Of a stretch of 64,000 bases of DNA, positions 7,532 to 15,873 are shown in pieces. The stretch spans positions 62,001 through 126,000 of the forward strand of contig CAZJVS010000007.1 of the NCBI GenBank assembly GCA_964549445.1, in the 5' to 3' direction. The stretch is from SpSt-539 sp964549445. Lineage in GTDB: Bacteria; Planctomycetota; Phycisphaerae; UBA1845; UTPLA1. Below the pieces are notes generated by a model that was not told the origin of the DNA, did not search any database, and saw nothing but the letters and a program-made list of their open reading frames with translations. The position numbers and the translations under genes were made by a program. Positions within the stretch are counted from its first letter, which is position 1. Each line of letters starts with the position of its first letter.

Positions 7532-9640
7532 TCAGGCCGGGGCCATCTGGTTTTCTTCCTTCATGGCCTGCTTGCGGGAGAGCTTGACGCGGCCGTGCTC
7601 GTCGATGGCGATGACCTTGACCTTCACTGCGTCGCCGACCTTGAGGACATCGGAGACTTTGCCGACGTAGTCGGTCGAAAGCTCACTGATGTGGCAGAGG
7701 CCGTCGGTGCCGGGCACGACCTCGATGAACGCGCCGAACTCCTTGATCGAAGAGACGCGGCCGTTGTAGATCTTGCCGATCTTCACCTCTTCGGTGACGC
7801 CCTCGACCATGTTGCGGGCGGCCTCGGCGCCTTCGGCGGAGAGGCACGAGATCATGACCGTGCCGTCGTCGTTGATGTCGATCTTGGCGCCGGTGGTCGC
7901 CTCGATATGGCGGATACCCTTGCCGGCGGGGCCGATGACCTTTCCGATCTTCTCGGGGTTGATCTTGATGGTGAGGAGCCGCGGTGCGTAGTTGCTGATG
8001 TTCGGCCGCGGGGCCCGCAGGGTGCTGAGCATTTCCTTGAGGATGTGGATGCGGGCGGTGCGGGCCTTCTCAAGGGCGGCGATGATCAGGTCGTGCCGCA
8101 GGCCGCGGGTCTTGAGGTCGAGCTGGACCGCGGTAATGCCGACCTGGGAGCCGGCGACCTTGAAGTCCATGTCGCCGAAGTGATCTTCCTCGCCGAGGAT
8201 GTCGGTGAGCAGGATGTCGCGCTGGCCGTCGGAGACGAGGCCGATGCTGATGCCGGCCACCGGGTGCTTGATTGGCACGCCGCCGTCCATCAGTGCCAGC
8301 GTTCCGCCGCAGACCGACGCCATCGAGCTCGAACCGTTCGACTCCATGATGTCGCTGACAAGCCGGATGGTGTACGGGAACTTCTCCGGCGGCGGCAGCA
8401 CGGACTCAAGCCCGCGCTCGGCCAACGCGCCGTGCCCGATCTCGCGCCGGCCCGGCCCCATGATCTTGCGAACTTCGCCAACCGAGAACGGCGGGAAGTT
8501 GTAGTGCAGCATGAATTTCTTGCTGTATTCCTCGCCGAGAGCATCGACGATCTGCTCGTCGCGCGACGTGCCCAGCGTCACGACCACCAGCGCCTGCGTC
8601 TCGCCGCGGCTGAAGATGGCCGAGCCATGCGTTCGCGGCAAAACGCCGACTTCGCTCACGATCGGACGAATGTCGTCGATCCCGCGGCCGTCCGGCCGAA
8701 TGCCGTCGTTGAGAATCGTCTGGCGAACGACTTCTTCCTCGAGCCGCTGCAGCTCGGCGTAGATCGCTTCGCGCTTGATGGCCGGATTGACGGCGTCCTT
8801 CGGGGTAATCGTGTTCATGACGTCGTCGTAGAGATTCTTGACGGCGTCGTAGCGCTCCTGCTTCTTCGTGATGCGCTTCGCGGCCCGCAGCTTCTCGCGG
8901 GCCATCGATGCGACCTTGTCGCGAAGCGTGTTGTCAGCGGCCGGCGCCTTCCAGCTCTTCTTGACGCCGACCTTCTCCGCCAGCTCCTGGATCATCGAAA
9001 CGATGTTCTTGATGACCTCGAAGCCGTGGGCGATGCCGTCGGCGATGGTCTGCTCCGAGAGCTCCTTCGAGCCGACTTCGATCATGTTGATCGCGTCGCG
9101 GTGGCCGGCGAGGACCATGTCCATGTCGCCGGCATTGATCTGTGACTGGGTCGGGTTGATAACGAACTCGCCATCGATGCGGCCGACGCGGACGGCGCCG
9201 GTCGGGCCTTCGAAGGGGATGGGGCTGACGGCCAGGGCTGCAGAAGCTCCAACCATGGCGAGGACGTCGGGTTCGGTTTCGGGATCGGCGGAGAGGACCA
9301 TGGTCTGGATGACGACCTCATCCTTGAAGCCCTCGGGAAAGAGGGGGCGGATGGGGCGGTCGATGAGCCGCATGGTGAGGATTTCCTTGGTGGAGGGGCG
9401 GCCTTCGCGTTTGTAGAAGCCGCCGGGGAATTTGCCGGCGGCGTACATTTTCTCGCGGTAGTCGACCATCATGGGGAAGAAGTCGATGCCTTCGCGGGGC
9501 TTGCCGGTGACGACCGTCGCGAGGACGACGGTGTCGCCGTAGCGCACCATGACGGCGCCGTGAGCCTGGCGGGCTATTTTTCCGGTTTCGAGTGAGAGGA
9601 GGCGACCACCGATTTCTCTTTCAACTTTGAACGTCAACAT
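7532..9640 (-). CDS. pnp: Polyribonucleotide nucleotidyltransferase (PNPase)
   Basis: A 702-aa exoribonuclease that degrades RNA 3' to 5' by phosphorolysis. All domains are present: a first RNase PH core (about 5-140, with FFPMMVDYREK), a helical domain, a second RNase PH core (about 310-550, with GRRRE-like GPGRREIGHGALAER), KH (about 555-615, IGPAGKGIR) and S1 (about 620-690, VSSIKEFGAFIE). I chose the ATG at 9640 because CGGAG lies 6-7 nt before it and MLTFKVE matches the family; an in-frame GTG at 9664 would add eight residues. It follows rpsO, the common bacterial order. Confidence 0.97.
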   Translation of the reverse strand: MLTFKVEREIGGRLLSLETGKIARQAHGAVMVRYGDTVVLATVVTGKPREGIDFFPMMVDYREKMYAAGKFPGGFYKREGRPSTKEILTMRLIDRPIRPLFPEGFKDEVVIQTMVLSADPETEPDVLAMVGASAALAVSPIPFEGPTGAVRVGRIDGEFVINPTQSQINAGDMDMVLAGHRDAINMIEVGSKELSEQTIADGIAHGFEVIKNIVSMIQELAEKVGVKKSWKAPAADNTLRDKVASMAREKLRAAKRITKKQERYDAVKNLYDDVMNTITPKDAVNPAIKREAIYAELQRLEEEVVRQTILNDGIRPDGRGIDDIRPIVSEVGVLPRTHGSAIFSRGETQALVVVTLGTSRDEQIVDALGEEYSKKFMLHYNFPPFSVGEVRKIMGPGRREIGHGALAERGLESVLPPPEKFPYTIRLVSDIMESNGSSSMASVCGGTLALMDGGVPIKHPVAGISIGLVSDGQRDILLTDILGEEDHFGDMDFKVAGSQVGITAVQLDLKTRGLRHDLIIAALEKARTARIHILKEMLSTLRAPRPNISNYAPRLLTIKINPEKIGKVIGPAGKGIRHIEATTGAKIDINDDGTVMISCLSAEGAEAARNMVEGVTEEVKIGKIYNGRVSSIKEFGAFIEVVPGTDGLCHISELSTDYVGKVSDVLKVGDAVKVKVIAIDEHGRVKLSRKQAMKEENQMAPA

Positions 9641-9709
9641 GTCCAACTCCGTCTGATCCGACACAATCCAACCAACGACAAACCAACCGAAAACAACTTA
9701 AACGCGCCG

Positions 9710-9728
9710 GGCCGGCTGATGGCCGGCC
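9710..9728 (-). other. rpsO-pnp intergenic hairpin
   Basis: GGCCGGC (9710-9716) and GCCGGCC (9722-9728) make a 7-bp stem with a 5-nt loop between rpsO and pnp. In enterobacteria a hairpin at this place is cut by RNase III for pnp autocontrol. Whether this one acts the same way is inference. Confidence 0.4.
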
Positions 9729-9808
9729 GCGCGATGATGGACGAAGTCCGATGCGCGACGATTGCGGCGCGCGGACGATGGGACGAACCATCCGTGCGGG
9801 AGGGAAGG

Positions 9809-10078
9809 TTACTTACGCAGCCCCAGGCGACCGATGAGCTTGTGGTAGCGATCCGAGTCACTCGAAGTCAGATACTTGAGCAGGCTGTTGCGCTTGCCGA
9901 CCATCTTGAGAAGCCCGCGGCGCGAGGAGTGATCTTTCTTGTGGCCTTTGAGGTGCTCGGTGAGCTGGGCGATGCGCTCGGTCAGGATAGCGATCTGGAC
10001 CTCGGGCGAGCCGGTGTCGCCGTCATGAACGCGGTAGGACCGAACGAGATCGTTCTTCTTATCAACCGTGATAGCCAT
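9809..10078 (-). CDS. rpsO: 30S ribosomal protein S15
   Basis: An 89-aa primary 16S rRNA-binding protein that nucleates the platform of the small subunit. The sequence MAITVDKKNDLVRSYRVHDG, then DTGSPEVQIA and the S15 signature (HLKGHKKDHSSRRGLLKMVG, 43-62) are plain. Length is the family's usual one. The much longer open frame that continues upstream to 10702 is not coding: the protein match begins at the ATG at 10078, which has GGAG about 10 nt upstream. First gene of the rpsO-pnp unit. Confidence 0.97.
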   Translation of the reverse strand: MAITVDKKNDLVRSYRVHDGDTGSPEVQIAILTERIAQLTEHLKGHKKDHSSRRGLLKMVGKRNSLLKYLTSSDSDRYHKLIGRLGLRK

Positions 10079-10410
10079 TCGTTGAACCACTCCGTCGCGA
10101 CGAGGCCGCCCCGTGCGGCATCGCCCTGCAACCTTCCGTTGCCGATTCATCCAATTCAGGCCATAGAAATAGCGGAGAATGGGCGGGTTTGCAAGTGGGG
10201 TGTGTAAGATTCGCGGGGGTAATGGGATAGGGGCGTTGATGCGTCTGGTGGCCGCGGCGCCTGCTCGGGGCCGCGATCGGCAAGCTGCGGACGCTAGACG
10301 GCGGGGAGTGGTTCGAGAAGCTGAAGGTGAGTCCTCTTCTTTGGAAAACGAGGCCCATCGAGGAAGTGAGAACAGTGAGAATTCGTGAATTCGTTGGGGT
10401 TTTTCCTTGA

Positions 10411-10545
10411 AACGGACGTAGGCACGGAGCGAGGAAGCGACGGAAGGGATGAGAGACGCGGGGCTTGGCGAGCGGCACGCGGATGGGGGTTCACTTCGAC
10501 CTCGCCGTTGTTTTTTGGCGGGATTAGACGGGATTTGATGGGACG
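10411..10545. repeat. Dispersed intergenic repeat, blocks 1 and 2 (copy A)
   Basis: Block 1 (10411-10463, around GGCACGGAG and GGGATGAGAGA) resembles 62037-62085. Block 2 (10511-10545) matches 62301-62335 at 30 of 35 positions by eye. Neither block lies in a recognisable gene. Confidence 0.6.
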
Positions 10546-10779
10546 ACGGCCGCTTCGGCGCGGAAGCTCGCCGGTGGCCGGTGGCCGCGACGAGTTTGAC
10601 GGCGGAGATTGGCGTTAATTGGCAGACTTGCGTGATTCTCCCAGACGTCCTGAATGGACCGCCGCTCGTTCGGGTCTTCGGGCTCACGACGACCTCCCGC
10701 ATTGTTTTTTTGCTGGTACGCGCTGGTACGAGCAGGGACGACCCTCAAATCGGATTGAAGAATCGGGATCGCCCGGTCG

Positions 10780-10918
10780 GCGCGCAATCTCTCCGTGGCC
10801 GCGCGGGCGACGCTCTGAGCGCCGTGTCGTGCGCGGATCGTTCTGGTTTATGTGCGAGGGCTATCCCGGCGCGCCGGGACCTTCGCTGATTCACCCCGTA
10901 TACGCGCCCGGCGTTCCG
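10780..10918. repeat. Dispersed intergenic repeat, block 3 (copy A)
   Basis: About 139 bp that align with 62501-62631. Shared strings include CTCTCCGTGGCCGC, GGGCGACGCTCTGAG, ATGTGCGAGGGCT and TCGCTGATTCACCCC. Copy A has a short extra segment near 10865-10880. No transposase or target-site duplication is visible. Confidence 0.8.
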
Positions 10919-10978
10919 CAGCGAGGAGGCTCGTGGTGAGTTGTGGGCCGGCCGGGGGAAGGCGGATAATCTGTGGGG

Positions 10979-11395
10979 ATGAAGCTGCCGCGATCGATGC
11001 CGGTGCGATGGATCTTGGTGGCAATCTGCCTGTGGGTGGTACTCGGCGCGGCTTATTTTTCGTGGCGACCGGTGCGGAGGATGGTTGATCGCGAGCTCGG
11101 ACTTGAGCACACCGGGGATGTGACGGTGACAGATGGAGACGTTTCATTTCAGGCGGAGTATGCAATCGAGCAGCAGTTGTGTGGGCTCTTTTCGCACAAA
11201 CCGGGTCGATGCAGGGCGACGAACGTACGCAAGCTTGAAAGCGCACGCGTTGAGGTGACGGGAAATGCACTCGATTGCCGCAAGGGGGGCGACACCGTCG
11301 TGGCGTGGACGGTGATTTATGCGGTGACTGATGGGCGGTCGTTTCGGCCGAGCCTAGTCAGGGTCGGTGACGAGATTCTCCTGTTCGATCCGTAG
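10979..11395 (+). CDS. Small single-TM protein, unrecognised
   Basis: 138 aa. A basic start (MKLPRSMPVR), one TM helix (about 11-30, WILVAICLWVVLGAAYFSW) and a roughly 105-residue extracytoplasmic domain with three cysteines spaced at about 65, 75 and 97. The ATG at 10979 is chosen; a GTG six bases upstream is equally possible. GGGGAAGG lies upstream. I do not recognise the family. It ends 58 bp before the stop of a convergent gene. Confidence 0.6.
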   Translation: MKLPRSMPVRWILVAICLWVVLGAAYFSWRPVRRMVDRELGLEHTGDVTVTDGDVSFQAEYAIEQQLCGLFSHKPGRCRATNVRKLESARVEVTGNALDCRKGGDTVVAWTVIYAVTDGRSFRPSLVRVGDEILLFDP

Positions 11396-11453
11396 GGGGC
11401 GGAGACAGTGTCGGTTGGGGGCGCGGCGGACTCTGAACGTACCTCTGATGACG

Positions 11454-12542
11454 TCAGTCTTCGTCCTTAATGGCGCGTTCTGGCGAGAGGACGTTGTCGA
11501 TTGGCTGCCAGCTGGCGTTTCTCACGATGAAGTGCTTGGATGGGGCGGGGTCGGTTTCTTCACTGACAGCGTGAATGGCGGGCATTATTGCTTGATCGAG
11601 CGTACCGGAGATTTGCACGAAGTCGCCGTGACGCTCGGCCGACCAGCCGGGGAGCTTTTCCATGTTTTCGACGTAGAGGTCCGTGCCTCGGTAGTTGAAC
11701 CACCACGTACCGTTCATGCTCCAGGCCTGGCCGCGGAGCTGAACTTTTCGACCGAGTTGGTCCTCGAGGCGGACGAGGCGCGTGATTGGCGAATGCATGC
11801 TGAACTCGTTGCGGTCGGCGGTGACGCGTACGACGCCGAAGGCCTCGACCTGTTTTCCTTCCATGTCGGCAGGCCAGGGCGCGGAGGGATCGACTAAGAG
11901 TCGCCATTTGTCGTCCACGATGAATGAGCGGCCGTTGACGCTTTTCGCGCGGCCTTCGAGGAGGGCGAATTGGCCGACGAAGTCGGCGGGTGCGAATCGG
12001 ATGGGTTCGACCTGGCGTCCCTTGATGACGACGAAGTAGGTTGCGAAGTAGTCGGAGCATGTCTGAAGGATTACGCCAGCTCGATCGAATGCCTTGCGCG
12101 GAATGCCGACGATTCCGCCCGTTTCGTAGCCCTCGAATTCGTACGTCTTACCCATTTTCAGCTTCGGTAGGTCGAGCTCGTTCGATCGCTCGCCATCGAA
12201 CTTCCCGAAGTACGGCACGAGCTTGATCTGGATGTCCGCCGGCGTTGTCTTGCCATTAATTCGCTGAATTCGGAGATTGGGGCCACCTTCGTAGCCCTTG
12301 AAAGGGCCCTCGACGACGACACCCGCGACCTTAACGACTTCGCCAAGCGGGACACCGAGCTTTCCAACAAGGACATAGGTTGCCGAGAGCTGGCTTGTAG
12401 GGACGAGGATTGGTTTGGTCTTGGCGGGATCGGCGGGCGCCGATGTGGTGAACACGCAAGACAATGCGGGCGTTGCCAGGAGCAATAAGATCCAGTGCAG
12501 TCGAATGGGGGTTTGTTCGCGGCGGTCGTGCATGAGTGGCAT
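11454..12542 (-). CDS. Exported protein of unknown function
   Basis: 362 aa (359 if the second ATG at 12533 is used). The N-terminus after Arg-rich residues has a hydrophobic signal stretch (LHWILLLLATPALSC), with a possible but weak lipobox ending in Cys. The mature part is beta-rich with repeated V-x-G-x-(A/V) strands, for example VVKVAGVVVEG and VEAFGVVRVT, which suggests OB-like barrels; that is inference. No catalytic motif seen. No good ribosome site precedes either ATG. Longer frames extending to 13106 run into the divergent gene and are not supported. Confidence 0.6.
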   Translation of the reverse strand: MPLMHDRREQTPIRLHWILLLLATPALSCVFTTSAPADPAKTKPILVPTSQLSATYVLVGKLGVPLGEVVKVAGVVVEGPFKGYEGGPNLRIQRINGKTTPADIQIKLVPYFGKFDGERSNELDLPKLKMGKTYEFEGYETGGIVGIPRKAFDRAGVILQTCSDYFATYFVVIKGRQVEPIRFAPADFVGQFALLEGRAKSVNGRSFIVDDKWRLLVDPSAPWPADMEGKQVEAFGVVRVTADRNEFSMHSPITRLVRLEDQLGRKVQLRGQAWSMNGTWWFNYRGTDLYVENMEKLPGWSAERHGDFVQISGTLDQAIMPAIHAVSEETDPAPSKHFIVRNASWQPIDNVLSPERAIKDED

Positions 12543-12593
12543 GATCGTGCGGAATTGTAGCGGGTCTCCAGGGGAAGTCCGACAGATGGGGTC

Positions 12594-12971
12594 GTGCAAG
12601 AATTGGGCATGGGTCGGGTTTTGGTCGGGGTAATCGCGACGGCGGGCGGGGTTGGGCCGCTCGTTGCATTCTGGTGGAGTCAGAGTTGGGCGTGGGTGCA
12701 GTGTTCGCGACCGCCGCGGTTGGTGTGGAACCCGGCGTCGCTGGTGTGGATGCCGATCTGGTTTCATGCGGCGTGCGTCGTTTGTGCGATTCTGATTGCG
12801 TGGTACTGGCTTTGTTTTGATCGGCGACATCCGGATTATCGCGCGGGGTTTTGCACGGGATGCGGATATGACCTGACGGGGAATGAGAGCGGGCGGTGTC
12901 CGGAGTGTGGGGTGGGGGTCGTCGAGCCGATGCCCCGAGAAGCACCACCGGGCTCGTGCCTGGTGCTCTGA
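12594..12971 (+). CDS. Membrane protein with C-terminal zinc ribbon
   Basis: 125 aa from GTG at 12594, or 120 aa from ATG at 12609. Two TM segments (about 8-28 and 55-77) are followed by a four-cysteine ribbon, CTGCGYDLTGNESGRCPECG (about 87-106). This layout of TM helices plus a short CxxCGYDLxG..CPECG ribbon recurs in planctomycete proteins of unknown role. It is divergent from the preceding exported protein with 51 bp between. A hairpin overlaps its stop codon. Confidence 0.7.
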   Translation: MQELGMGRVLVGVIATAGGVGPLVAFWWSQSWAWVQCSRPPRLVWNPASLVWMPIWFHAACVVCAILIAWYWLCFDRRHPDYRAGFCTGCGYDLTGNESGRCPECGVGVVEPMPREAPPGSCLVL

Positions 12972-13015
12972 TTTGGGGCGGGGATGGCATTTGACGGCCT
13001 GCTGGGGCAAATGCC
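12941..13015. other. Two inverted repeats at the end of the zinc-ribbon gene
   Basis: AGCACCA (12941-12947) pairs with TGGTGCT (12961-12967) across the last codons of the gene. GGCATTTG (12986-12993) pairs with CAAATGCC (13008-13015). Neither is followed by a T-run. They may end or protect the transcript. The gap to 13104 holds nothing else I can name. Confidence 0.45.
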
Positions 13016-13104
13016 GATGCGACGCTACAAGTGGGGGCAAATATTTTGGGGGGAGGGGGCAATAGGGTAGTGGACGGCTGGAAACCGCCTGTTGGAGCTT
13101 TGCC

Positions 13105-13725
13105 ATGCATGACGGACCGGATTACATCGTTCATAAGCGGATCGGGTTTTTCCCGGCGGTGGTGCTGGGCGGGTCGGCGGTGCTGATCACGACGATCGTG
13201 TGTGCGACGGGGATCGCCGGATACAGCCTGGCGATTGTGAATCAGAAGAGCGGGTCGCTGCTGGCGCTGGGGAAGGCGGCCATCGGTGGACTGCCGGAGT
13301 TGAAGAAGTCGCTGCCGCCGTTTCTGGCGGATGCGATCTCCGATACGCGGCGGCCGGACTACATCGACAAGATTCAGGTGTCCGGGCGGCTGATCGCGGA
13401 CGTGGACAATCCGGAGCTGTTTCGGGTTGTGCTGGAAGTGAAGAACTCCGGGAGCGAAGTGGTGTCGCTGCTGCCGCTGCACGCTGTTCTCGAAGAGGCG
13501 GATGGATCGCCGCTGCGGGAGTGGACGGAGTATGCGGCGACGCCGATCGCGGGCGAGGATGAGTGGCGCGGGCCGCTGATGCCGGGCTCGACGCGGCAGA
13601 TTCGGACGAGTTTGCGGAGCCGGAAGGGGGATCGGAAGGTGTCGTGCGAGATCTCGGATCTTCGGGTTTGGACGCCGCAGGCGGCGCCTGCGGTTGAGCC
13701 GGTCAAGACAAAAGAGGCGGCGTAA
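13105..13725 (+). CDS. Single-TM protein of unknown function
   Basis: 206 aa, start ATG with TTGGAG 8-9 nt upstream. A cytoplasmic HKR stretch precedes one TM helix (about 15-45, GFFPAVVLGGSAVLITTIVC). The outer part has a beta-sandwich-like stretch (about 90-185, IQVSGRLIADVDNPELFRVV, then a proline-led strand pattern) that resembles the FxxExxNxG folds used for protein contact. The tail is Ala/Lys-rich. Family not recognised. A terminator-like hairpin follows at 13770. Confidence 0.65.
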   Translation: MHDGPDYIVHKRIGFFPAVVLGGSAVLITTIVCATGIAGYSLAIVNQKSGSLLALGKAAIGGLPELKKSLPPFLADAISDTRRPDYIDKIQVSGRLIADVDNPELFRVVLEVKNSGSEVVSLLPLHAVLEEADGSPLREWTEYAATPIAGEDEWRGPLMPGSTRQIRTSLRSRKGDRKVSCEISDLRVWTPQAAPAVEPVKTKEAA

Positions 13726-13769
13726 GGGCCGCGTTGACGGGCGCGCGACTGACAACTAACATGACCGCA

Positions 13770-13814
13770 CGGGCTCCGATGTTGGAGGTGACTCCAGCGG
13801 AGCCCGCTGTATTT
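13770..13814 (+). terminator. Terminator hairpin
   Basis: CGGGCTCCG (13770-13778) and CGGAGCCCG (13798-13806) form a 9-bp perfect stem with an inner TGGAG/CTCCA helix, then TATTTT at 13810-13814. It should end the upstream single-TM gene. It also overlaps the GGAG that would serve the next gene's TTG start, so the hairpin may limit that gene's translation. Confidence 0.65.
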
Positions 13815-14479
13815 TGAGGCGCACGTCACGCTTGAGGTTGACAGAGCGACAACATGCCGGGGGTATCGGGCGGCGGGCGTTTTCGCGGCGCGATCTGCTG
13901 GTTGTCGTTGCGATCGTCGCGGCGGCGGCGGGCCTCGGTATTCCGGTGTTGCAGCGGATGAGCTGGGAGTCGCGGCGGACGCGGTGTCTCGAAAACCTGC
14001 AAATCGTGGGGCGGGCGATGTCGGAATATGTGTTGCACAACGGCGGGCGGTGGCCGTGGATGGCGAAGCTGCCTTCGATGGAAGATCACAAGCCGCCGTG
14101 GCCGGGGATGGCGGAGGTGCTGAAGCCGTTCATGGCCGGTCAGGGGGATCGGTTGCAGTGCCCGAGCGACGTGCGGGTACTGAGCGAGGAAAGCCCGCTG
14201 CGGAAGCGGTTCCCGGAGACGACGACGTACTTCGACACGGAGGGGACGAGCTACGAGTGGGCGTTGCAGCTATTGTATGCCGGGCAGCCGGTGGGTCGAG
14301 ATCCGCTTTCGCGGGCGGACGGGATGGGGATGGGACCGGCGGATCAGCCGATTATCTGGGATTTCGGGCCGTTTCACCGCCGGGGGTCGGAGCCGGGTGC
14401 GTTTAACATTCTGTACGCAGACTTCAAAGCGCGACCGGAACGCGGGCAGCTTTCGATGCCAGTTGGGAACAATCGCTGA
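13814..14479 (+). CDS. Type II pseudopilin-like protein (DUF1559-like)
   Basis: Up to 221 aa. After a short basic leader comes GRRAFSRRDLLVVVAIVAAA, a hydrophobic N-terminal helix as in type IV pilins and type II secretion pseudopilins; the usual GFTLxE is degenerate (Asp instead of Glu at position +5). The remainder (CPSDVRV, TSYEWALQLL, FNILYADFKARPE) resembles the planctomycete pseudopilins in which the sequence refers to a displayed grid of small Cys/Asp motifs. Starts are all TTG (13814, 13832, 13838); the first has GGAG 11 nt upstream, but that site lies in a hairpin. Whether it is processed by a prepilin peptidase is uncertain. Confidence 0.6.
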   Translation: MRRTSRLRLTERQHAGGIGRRAFSRRDLLVVVAIVAAAAGLGIPVLQRMSWESRRTRCLENLQIVGRAMSEYVLHNGGRWPWMAKLPSMEDHKPPWPGMAEVLKPFMAGQGDRLQCPSDVRVLSEESPLRKRFPETTTYFDTEGTSYEWALQLLYAGQPVGRDPLSRADGMGMGPADQPIIWDFGPFHRRGSEPGAFNILYADFKARPERGQLSMPVGNNR

Positions 14480-14490
14480 GCGAGGAAACG

Positions 14491-15207
14491 ATGAGTCAAG
14501 TATCCGTGGCGGGCAGGGCCGATGAGACAAAGATGAATACAACGGCGCACAACACGAACGAGGCGGCGGCGGGCGGGCGGCCGGCTGGCCGGCGGAAGTC
14601 GGCGATGGTCGGGGCGGCGGTCGGCGCGGTGATCGCGGTGGCGGGGCTGGGGTACTGGGTGTATGACCGGGCGGCGACACCGGCACGGCCGAATGTCGAG
14701 AGCGCCAGTGTTGGGGACGTGATCGCGTTTGTGGTGAACGAGCGCGGACTCGGGCGGCTTCCGCAGTACGAGCAGGAGCGATTCCTGGCGGCGTGGAAGA
14801 CGGAGTATGCGAAGGACTCGAAGCACCGCGAGTTGAAGGCGTATCTGGAAAAGGCGCCGGAGTCGGAACGGGCGGCGGTGCGGGAGGCGCTTTACCGGAT
14901 CGCGCGGCGGCAGTTTTTTGCGGATGCGCGGGAGTATTTGAAGCTGAAGGATGCGAACGAGAATACTTATCCGTTCCTGGCGGGGAAGCTGGCGGCGGCG
15001 GCGATGGAGGCGGCATGGATCAAGGGAAACGGTGATCCGGCGAAGGACTTGTCGAATGTGATGGCGGCGGGGCTGCCGCGGAACCCGGAAGACATTACGA
15101 AGCTGATCGTGAGCGACACGACGCCGGAGGAGCGGGTGCTGGGGGAGCAGTATCTGAACGCGCTGCGGAACGTGCGCGAGCAGGAAAAGAAGAAGGCGGG
15201 GCCGTAG
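14491..15207 (+). CDS. Single-TM protein of unknown function
   Basis: 238 aa, ATG with GAGGAAA 6 nt upstream. Residues 1-36 are polar; one TM helix lies at about 37-58 (SAMVGAAVGAVIAVAGLGYW). The outer part is alpha-helical and rich in Ala, Glu and Arg (about 75-238), without cysteines. It is 11 bp from the pseudopilin-like gene and 27 bp from the NusG paralogue, so these three are probably one transcript. No family recognised. Confidence 0.65.
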   Translation: MSQVSVAGRADETKMNTTAHNTNEAAAGGRPAGRRKSAMVGAAVGAVIAVAGLGYWVYDRAATPARPNVESASVGDVIAFVVNERGLGRLPQYEQERFLAAWKTEYAKDSKHRELKAYLEKAPESERAAVREALYRIARRQFFADAREYLKLKDANENTYPFLAGKLAAAAMEAAWIKGNGDPAKDLSNVMAAGLPRNPEDITKLIVSDTTPEERVLGEQYLNALRNVREQEKKKAGP

Positions 15208-15234
15208 GGGCGGGGGCGCGATCGGTCGGATGGT

Positions 15235-15807
15235 ATGATCGGCGCGATGTCGAGTGCGGCTGGAGCGAGCGTTGTATCTGTCGGCGATCTGAGCGCGGCG
15301 ACGGGTCTCGCGGATGCGCCGTGGTGGGTGGCGCATACGCGGTCGCGGCATGAGAAGTCGCTGGCGGACGAGCTGGGGCAGATCGGGGTTTTCTGCTATC
15401 TGCCGCTGTGTCAGCGGGTGACGCGGAGCCGGGCGACGCGGCGGGTGTCGCGGTCGATCGTGCCGGTGTTTCCGGGGTACGTTTTTTTTGTGGCGGATGA
15501 GGAGCAGCGGTATCGGGCGCTGCGGACGAATCACATTGCGCGGACACTGCCGGTGACGAACCGGGCGGCGCTGATTGCGCAGCTGCGGCAGGTGGACCTG
15601 GCGCTGCGGAGCGGGGAGCCGATCACGCGGAGCGGGAAGCTGGCGGAGGGGGAGCGGGTTCGGGTCGTGGCGGGGGCGCTGATGGGGCTGGAGGGGGTCG
15701 TGACGCGGTGGAAATCGCGGGTGCGGATCGTGCTGAACGTGGAGATATTGGGGCAGGCGGCGGTGGTGGAGGTCGACGCGGACCTGGTGGAGCGGGTGGA
15801 CGCGTAG
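15235..15807 (+). CDS. NusG paralogue (NusG-specialised family)
   Basis: 190 aa. An NGN domain (about 22-115: WWVAHTRSRHEKSLADEL, then FPGYVFF) and a C-terminal KOW domain (about 140-188: GERVRVVAGALMGLEGVVTR). It is clearly different from the housekeeping nusG at 30939: shorter, lacking the Ala/Pro-rich leader. Such paralogues (RfaH, UpxY, LoaP types) bind paused RNA polymerase and help read through long operons, often for surface polysaccharides. No polysaccharide cluster adjoins it here; the downstream gene is an L,D-transpeptidase lipoprotein. Target is unknown. Confidence 0.85.
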   Translation: MIGAMSSAAGASVVSVGDLSAATGLADAPWWVAHTRSRHEKSLADELGQIGVFCYLPLCQRVTRSRATRRVSRSIVPVFPGYVFFVADEEQRYRALRTNHIARTLPVTNRAALIAQLRQVDLALRSGEPITRSGKLAEGERVRVVAGALMGLEGVVTRWKSRVRIVLNVEILGQAAVVEVDADLVERVDA

Positions 15808-15873
15808 GGGTCGGTGGGGAGGGCGGTTGCGAGAGGGGTCAAGTCGGGCGGGGTGGATGCACGATGCGAAGGT

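Larger units (their letters stand above)
10079..10978. other. 900-bp gene-free region with repeat blocks
   Basis: No reading frame here looks like a protein: the open frames are short, Arg/Pro-rich and overlap one another. The stretch must hold the rpsO promoter (right end of that unit) and probably that of the next gene. Three blocks at 10411-10463, 10511-10545 and 10780-10918 recur in the same order and orientation near 62 kb. Confidence 0.6.

Noticed and set aside
5694..9145. Long plus-strand frames opposite the PpiD-like gene and pnp
   Set aside because: Gly/Asp/Val-rich shadows of minus-strand genes whose domains are clear.
10079..10702. N-terminal extension of S15 to 297 aa
   Set aside because: Homology begins at the ATG at 10078; the upstream frame is Arg/Pro-rich intergenic sequence.
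12594..13755. 474-aa minus-strand frame across the zinc-ribbon and TM genes
   Set aside because: Low-complexity Arg/Pro/His shadow. The plus-strand genes have TM helices, a Cys4 ribbon and ribosome sites.
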